A program made the translations under genes and the position numbers. Shown here piece after piece: positions 60,295 through 64,000 of a DNA stretch of 64,000 nt. Positions within the stretch are counted from its first letter, which is position 1; each line of letters starts with the position of its first letter. The stretch is from contig DHVZ01000050.1 of NCBI GenBank assembly GCA_002412925.1, forward strand, positions 1-64,000. Direction: 5' to 3'. Source of the DNA: Anaerolineales bacterium UBA5195. GTDB taxonomy: Bacteria; Chloroflexota; Anaerolineae; Anaerolineales; Villigracilaceae. A model generated the notes under the pieces. That model ran no database searches, was not told where the DNA came from, and saw only the letters and a list, made by a program, of their open reading frames with translations.

Positions 60295-60849
60295 ATGAAT
60301 ACCGAACTTGTCTCGATCTTTAAAGCTCTGGCAGATGCCAGCCGCCTGAAAATTGTCGGGTTGCTGGCCCAGCAGCCTTACACAGTCGAACAACTGGCAG
60401 CCATGCTCGAACTTAAGGCCTCGACCATTTCGCACCATTTATCCAAATTGGCAGAAGTGGGGCTGGTTTCAGCCAAAGCGGAAGGGTACTACAGTGTCTA
60501 CCAGCTCGAAAAAGAGGCTTTGCGCGGTATGCAGTCCCTCTTTTCCAGTGAGCAGATTGCCGCCGTCATCGCCGACGTGGACCTGGAGGCCTTTGACCGC
60601 AAAATTGTCAAGGATTACAGCAACCCAGACGGGCGCTTGAAGACCATCCCGGCCCAGCGTAAAAAGCTGGAAGCCATTCTGCGATATGTGGTTCACGCCT
60701 TCGAGCCGGGTGTGCGCTACAGCGAAAAACAAGTTAGCGAAATCCTGTCCCGTTTTCACGCGGATACGGCTTCCCTGCGGCGGGAACTTGTCGGCAGCGG
60801 GTTGATGCAGCGCGAAGGCGGCGGCGGGGATTACTGGCGCCAGGCCTAA
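60295..60849 (+). CDS. ArsR-like regulator with DUF2087 domain (second paralogue)
   Basis: A 184-residue protein. An ArsR/SmtB-type winged helix at about 5-80 (FKALADASRLKIVGLLAQQP, ASTISHHLSKLAEVGLVSAK) plus DUF2087 at about 100-180 (FHADTASLRRELVGSGLMQR). ATG 60295 starts one base after the GNAT stop; a longer start at 60274 overlaps it. It lacks a clear metal-binding Cys pair, so metal sensing is doubtful. It ends into a terminator. Confidence 0.85.
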   Translation: MNTELVSIFKALADASRLKIVGLLAQQPYTVEQLAAMLELKASTISHHLSKLAEVGLVSAKAEGYYSVYQLEKEALRGMQSLFSSEQIAAVIADVDLEAFDRKIVKDYSNPDGRLKTIPAQRKKLEAILRYVVHAFEPGVRYSEKQVSEILSRFHADTASLRRELVGSGLMQREGGGGDYWRQA

Positions 60850-60879
60850 ACGCCGCTGGCGGCTGATCGGGCGGGTAAA

Positions 60880-60916
60880 AAGAAACGATGACTCTCAACC
60901 GGGGTCATCGTTTCTT
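60880..60916. terminator. Terminator between the DUF2087 regulator and the Mrr-like gene
   Basis: Perfect 13-bp stem AAGAAACGATGAC/GTCATCGTTTCTT with an 11-base loop, flanked by A-rich and T-containing stretches on either strand. Confidence 0.75.
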
Positions 60917-60941
60917 GATCGGTGCTGCGGATGCCGAAAAA

Positions 60942-61790
60942 TTATTTTTCGGGCGCGAGGAAATAAATTGGCTTGAGGGGGAAGCGGTGCCTGGCTCTCT
61001 GGGAAAGCCGATCATAATTTTCTATCCACAATTGATAGACTTGTTCGAGGGAGATCAACCGGATTCTTCGCAATTCATGGGTATTGGCCTCGTCAAAAAC
61101 CAGGTCTGTAAACCCGCCAGACGAGACAAAAATCCCCTGGTCGTTTTGACCGAGGGTGCCCAGGAAAGCCCTCAGTCCCTCCACGGTGGCCGCCTGCCCC
61201 GAATGTTTGACGTGAACCTTGACCCGTGCCCCGGAGCTTCCCAATGGATTGGGATAAGCGATGATATCGATATATCCATGGTTCTTGCCGGGTGGGGCAA
61301 CCCAATCTAGGTGATAGTTTAAAGCCTTCAATAAATCGCCGATCAGGCTCTTGAACTCCAATGGATTCATCTCGTTCAAATATTTCCAGATTTGCTGCCA
61401 GGCTCTTTCCTCGGCATTTTCAACCGTCATTAAGATTTCTTCGCGGCGTTGTCTCTTTTCTTTGCAGATCTGCAGGGCAGTTTTAAAGATTTCTTCAACA
61501 TTCCTGATGTTTTTGCAGGTTGAAAGACCCTCATCTGATAAAACCCAGCGTTCTTTGTTCTTGATCAGCCAGCCTGCCTCAGCCAGGATGTTGATCGCCG
61601 ACCGGACGGTTTTCTCATACTGTGGGAGGCTGGTTGACGGAACCAACGCCATTTCGTCGTCAGTCAGTTTTATTTTCGCGGCAACTGCATCCAAAATACC
61701 CCTGGCCGGAACCCCCCCAGGTTTCGACCAAAGGACCCGTAAAACCACCCGCAAAAATTCAGAAGTCCGCTTGAGTACAAGCTCATCCAT
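60942..61790 (-). CDS. Mrr-like restriction endonuclease
   Basis: A 282-residue protein. The N-terminal part (about 1-90) is the Mrr N-terminal winged helix (VLRVLWSKPGGVPARGILDAV). The C-terminal PD-(D/E)xK-type domain (about 140-270) has EFKSLIGDLLKALNY, then DWVAPPGKNHGYIDIIAYP with the acidic residue, and VKVHVKHSG in place of the usual Q-x-K: the family's typical QxK is HVK here. Downstream FLGTLGQNDQGIFVSSGGFT is canonical for the Mrr nuclease domain. Such proteins cleave methylated DNA. The altered catalytic motif leaves activity uncertain. Confidence 0.8.
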   Translation of the reverse strand: MDELVLKRTSEFLRVVLRVLWSKPGGVPARGILDAVAAKIKLTDDEMALVPSTSLPQYEKTVRSAINILAEAGWLIKNKERWVLSDEGLSTCKNIRNVEEIFKTALQICKEKRQRREEILMTVENAEERAWQQIWKYLNEMNPLEFKSLIGDLLKALNYHLDWVAPPGKNHGYIDIIAYPNPLGSSGARVKVHVKHSGQAATVEGLRAFLGTLGQNDQGIFVSSGGFTDLVFDEANTHELRRIRLISLEQVYQLWIENYDRLSQRARHRFPLKPIYFLAPEK

Positions 61791-61854
61791 ACCAGTTGAT
61801 TATAGCAGAGTTACCCCAAGCATTGGCAGAGATACACATGGAATGTTACACATG

Positions 61855-61953
61855 GAATCTCCAGGATTTTTCCGCCTGCCCTGACGGGTTAAAGGGATGA
61901 AGAGTGCCGCATTTTGGGTGCGGGTCCTACTGCGGAGATTCCCAAAGAGCCTA
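61855..61953 (+). repeat. Interspersed repeat, copy D
   Basis: Short-form copy: AATCTCCAGGATTTTTCC, a hairpin CCCTGACGGGTTAAAGGG (with a C:G to T:A change in the paired position compared with copy C), AAGAGTGCCGCATTTTGGGT and TGCGGAGATTCCCAAAGAGCC. It lies in the 273-bp gap between the Mrr-like and nfnB genes; nothing else is seen there. Confidence 0.85.
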
Positions 61954-62063
61954 TGCATGGTAAGCGAGGCAATTACTGGCAGTCTCATCTTTTGATCTCC
62001 AAAAACAAAATCGCCTGGTTGGCACGCGGACGATTTTTTATCTTCGGTATCCGGGAAAACCAC

Positions 62064-63464
62064 TTACCAGACGCCTGTCTCCAGGTATTCTTCAATTGCA
62101 TTGGCGGCAATCCTGGCCTGGCCCATCGCCAGGATGACAGTCGCGCCGCCGGTGACGATGTCTCCGCCCGCAAAGACTCCTTTTTTTGAGGTCTTCATGG
62201 TATTGAAATCGACTGCCACAACATCGTTCTTCCCGATCTTGAGTTCGGGCGTGGTCTTGGCTATCAATGGACTGGGACTCTGTCCAATTGCGATCACCAT
62301 TACATCTGCCTGGATGCGGAAGTTGGAACCACTGATGGGAACAGGCTTCCGGCGGCCCGAAGCGTCTGGCTCGCCCAGTTCATTTTGCAGGCACTCCAAC
62401 TCCATCACTCGTCCATCCTTGCCATGAAACGCAACAGGGGTGGTGAGCAGGTTGAGTTTGACTCCTTCTTCTTCAGCGTGATGGACTTCTTCAAGACGGG
62501 CGGGCAGTTCGGCCCGTGAGCGGCGGTAAACGATGATCGACTCCTTCGCGCCGAGGCGCAGCGCGGTCCTGGCCGAATCCATCGCGGTGTTGCCGCCGCC
62601 GATGGTGATGACCCGCTCACCGCGCGCGATCGGGGTGTCATATTCAGGGAACTTATAGGCTTTCATCAGGTTTGCGCGGGTCAGGTATTCATTCGACGAG
62701 TAGACGCCGCCGAGGTTTTCCCCGGGGATGCCGAGGAACCAGGGTAGTCCGGCGCCTGTGCCCAGGAAAATTGCGTCGTACTCTTGCAACAGTTCGTCGA
62801 TGGTTGCAACACTCCCAACGACGTAATCTTTTTGAATCTGCACGCCCAGGCTGCGAACGTAATCCACTTCCCGTTTAACAATTGCCTTGGGCAGGCGGAA
62901 CTCGGGAATGCCGTAAACCAGCACCCCGCCCGCTTCATGGAGCGCCTCGAAGATGGTCACAAAATAGCCCTTGCGCGCCAGGTCGGCGGCGACGGTCAGC
63001 CCGGCCGGGCCGGAGCCGACAACAGCCACTTTTTTGTACCTGGGCTCCGGAAGTTTGGGGACGGCGAAAGAGCCGTTTGCAGCTTCCCAATCGGCGGCAA
63101 AGCGTTCGAGCCGTCCGATGGCGACCGGCTCATATTTTTTGCAAAGAACGCAGACTTGTTCACATTGGGTTTCCTGCGGGCAGACCCTGCCGGTAACAGC
63201 GGGGAGCGCATTTGTTTCCTTGAGCAGTCTGGCAGCCTCCAGGAATTGGCCCTCGGCAATCAATCTCAAGAAACCAGGGATATCGATATTGACCGGACAG
63301 CCTGCGATGCAAAGCGGCTTGGCGCAGTCCAGGCAGCGCCTGGCTTCCTGCACGGCTTGTTCAGGGGTGTACCCGTAAGGGACCTCGTTATAATTACCGA
63401 CACGCACGGCGGGCGGCTGCTCGCCCATGGGTGTTTTTCGGGGGATGATCTCTTTTTTTGGCAT
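62064..63464 (-). CDS. nfnB: NfnB (NADPH-dependent ferredoxin:NAD+ oxidoreductase large subunit, GltD-like)
   Basis: A 466-residue flavoprotein. N-terminal Fe-S region: CLDCAKPLCIAGCPVNIDIP (45-64), then VCPQETQCEQVCVLC (about 100-115). The first FAD-binding motif VVGSGPAGLTVAADLA and second GGGNTAMDSARTALRLGAK (about 290-308) are intact. It shares the GltD fold; pairing with NfnA on the same strand points to the electron-bifurcating Nfn complex (ferredoxin, NAD and NADPH) rather than glutamate synthase. It starts 3 bp after nfnA. Confidence 0.9.
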   Translation of the reverse strand: MPKKEIIPRKTPMGEQPPAVRVGNYNEVPYGYTPEQAVQEARRCLDCAKPLCIAGCPVNIDIPGFLRLIAEGQFLEAARLLKETNALPAVTGRVCPQETQCEQVCVLCKKYEPVAIGRLERFAADWEAANGSFAVPKLPEPRYKKVAVVGSGPAGLTVAADLARKGYFVTIFEALHEAGGVLVYGIPEFRLPKAIVKREVDYVRSLGVQIQKDYVVGSVATIDELLQEYDAIFLGTGAGLPWFLGIPGENLGGVYSSNEYLTRANLMKAYKFPEYDTPIARGERVITIGGGNTAMDSARTALRLGAKESIIVYRRSRAELPARLEEVHHAEEEGVKLNLLTTPVAFHGKDGRVMELECLQNELGEPDASGRRKPVPISGSNFRIQADVMVIAIGQSPSPLIAKTTPELKIGKNDVVAVDFNTMKTSKKGVFAGGDIVTGGATVILAMGQARIAANAIEEYLETGVW

Positions 63465-63467
63465 AAT

Positions 63468-64000
63468 CTATTCCGTCCTGGATTCAAAACCCAGCCGGCA
63501 TTCATGACGCTGCCAGCGTTCGACCGACAATTTTTCTTCTTCACGATAAAACGACATACGTGATAGCATGCTGTCCCAGTCCACGAGATGCGCATCGAAC
63601 TCAGGCCCGTCGACGCAAACGAACTTGGCTCCGCCGTCCATGACGACCCGGCACCCACCGCACATCCCGGTGCCATCAATCATGATGGTGTTCAGGCTGA
63701 CGGTGGTCGGGATATTAAAAGGCCTGGTTGCGGCGGCTACGAATTTCATCATGATGGCTGGGCCAATCGCCCAGACATGCGTAATATCCTTTTGGGTTTC
63801 CAACAATTCTTTGAGCGGTTCCGTTACCAGGGCTTTGCGCCCGGCGGAGCCGTCATCCGTACAGGTGATTAACTGGCTCGAAACAGCTTCCATGCGGTCT
63901 TCCCAAAACAGCAGCGATTTGTCTCGCGCGCCGATAATGGAAATGACCTGGTTCCCGGCCAGTTTCAGCCCGCGCGCGATTGGGAAGATGGGAGCAATGC
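63468..64000 (-). CDS. nfnA: NfnA-like FAD/NAD-binding subunit (5' part missing at window edge)
   Basis: The visible 177 residues are the C-terminal part of a ferredoxin-NADP reductase-like (dihydroorotate dehydrogenase electron-transfer/NfnA) subunit. They include IAPIFPIARGLKLAGNQVIS (NAD-binding), ITCTDDGSAGRKALVTEPLK and the 2Fe-2S cluster region DGTGMCGGCRVVMDGGAKFV, CVDGPEF. The frame is open to the window edge and the N-terminal FAD domain lies beyond 64000. It is followed by nfnB after 3 bp, which confirms the NfnAB pair. Confidence 0.9.
   Translation of the reverse strand, partial: IAPIFPIARGLKLAGNQVISIIGARDKSLLFWEDRMEAVSSQLITCTDDGSAGRKALVTEPLKELLETQKDITHVWAIGPAIMMKFVAAATRPFNIPTTVSLNTIMIDGTGMCGGCRVVMDGGAKFVCVDGPEFDAHLVDWDSMLSRMSFYREEEKLSVERWQRHECRLGFESRTE

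Noticed and set aside
1..64000. tRNA and rRNA genes
   Set aside because: I scanned intergenic stretches for cloverleaf patterns and conserved rRNA blocks and saw none; a tRNA scan would settle it.

Overview
The window looks like a chromosomal piece of an uncultured anaerobic member of the Chloroflexota, most likely class Anaerolineae. This is inferred from gene content, not from a marker gene. The supporting traits are a TPR-permease fusion, a very large STAND/BTAD transcriptional regulator, DUF5317 and Os1348/NHLP-like small proteins, a helicase-associated-domain protein without a helicase, several GT-C type membrane glycosyltransferases, threonine/proline-rich surface proteins and lipoproteins, and a PucC-type MFS carrier. 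NfnAB and a reductive-dehalogenase-like protein suggest an anaerobic or fermentative life. No rRNA, tRNA, CRISPR array or intact insertion sequence was seen.

Layout. 0-5.6 kb: a small membrane protein, two peptide-type ABC permeases, a group II intron relic, and a membrane-anchored Ser/Thr kinase beside a membrane protein that shares its membrane module. 5.6-12.3 kb (minus strand): a signalling locus of a STAND/BTAD regulator, a 47-residue hydrophobic peptide, DUF5317, an Os1348-like protein and a PAS-GAF-GAF-HD-GYP phosphodiesterase. 12.8-17.7 kb: helicase-associated protein, M55 aminopeptidase, PilZ protein, a CxxC coiled-coil peptide and a pentapeptide-repeat/TIR-like protein. 17.7-28 kb: transposase relic, orphan reductive-dehalogenase-like protein, S51 peptidase, alkyltransferase-like protein, aldo/keto reductase, holA, HTH regulator, PucC-type carrier, HAD phosphatase.

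28-39.5 kb: recN, a B-box-type membrane protein, nadK, an isoprenylcysteine-methyltransferase-like protein and surE on the minus strand. Then come three plus-strand exported proteins ending in an M23 peptidase with a long Thr/Pro tail, then a GT-C protein and rsmI. 39.8-53.7 kb: glutamate dehydrogenase, a stand-alone PEP/pyruvate-binding ATP-grasp protein, DUF5946, metH, a bifunctional homocysteine methyltransferase/methylene-THF reductase, membrane glycosyltransferases and coaX. 53.7-64 kb: another GT-C protein, a lipoprotein parvulin, ilvE, two paralogous ArsR-DUF2087 regulators flanking a GNAT protein, an Mrr-like endonuclease and nfnB/nfnA, which runs off the right edge.

The less expected layer is non-coding. 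A roughly 70-135 bp interspersed repeat occurs five times; one copy has a 52-bp near-perfect palindrome in its centre, and the arm pair changes in a compensatory way between copies. A second MITE-like inverted repeat occurs twice. Several other intergenic hairpins and a group II intron domain V/VI remnant are present. Strongest biological leads: the peptide/DUF5317/Os1348/BTAD locus, the CxxC plus pentapeptide-TIR-like pair, and the orphan membrane-fused RdhA homologue.
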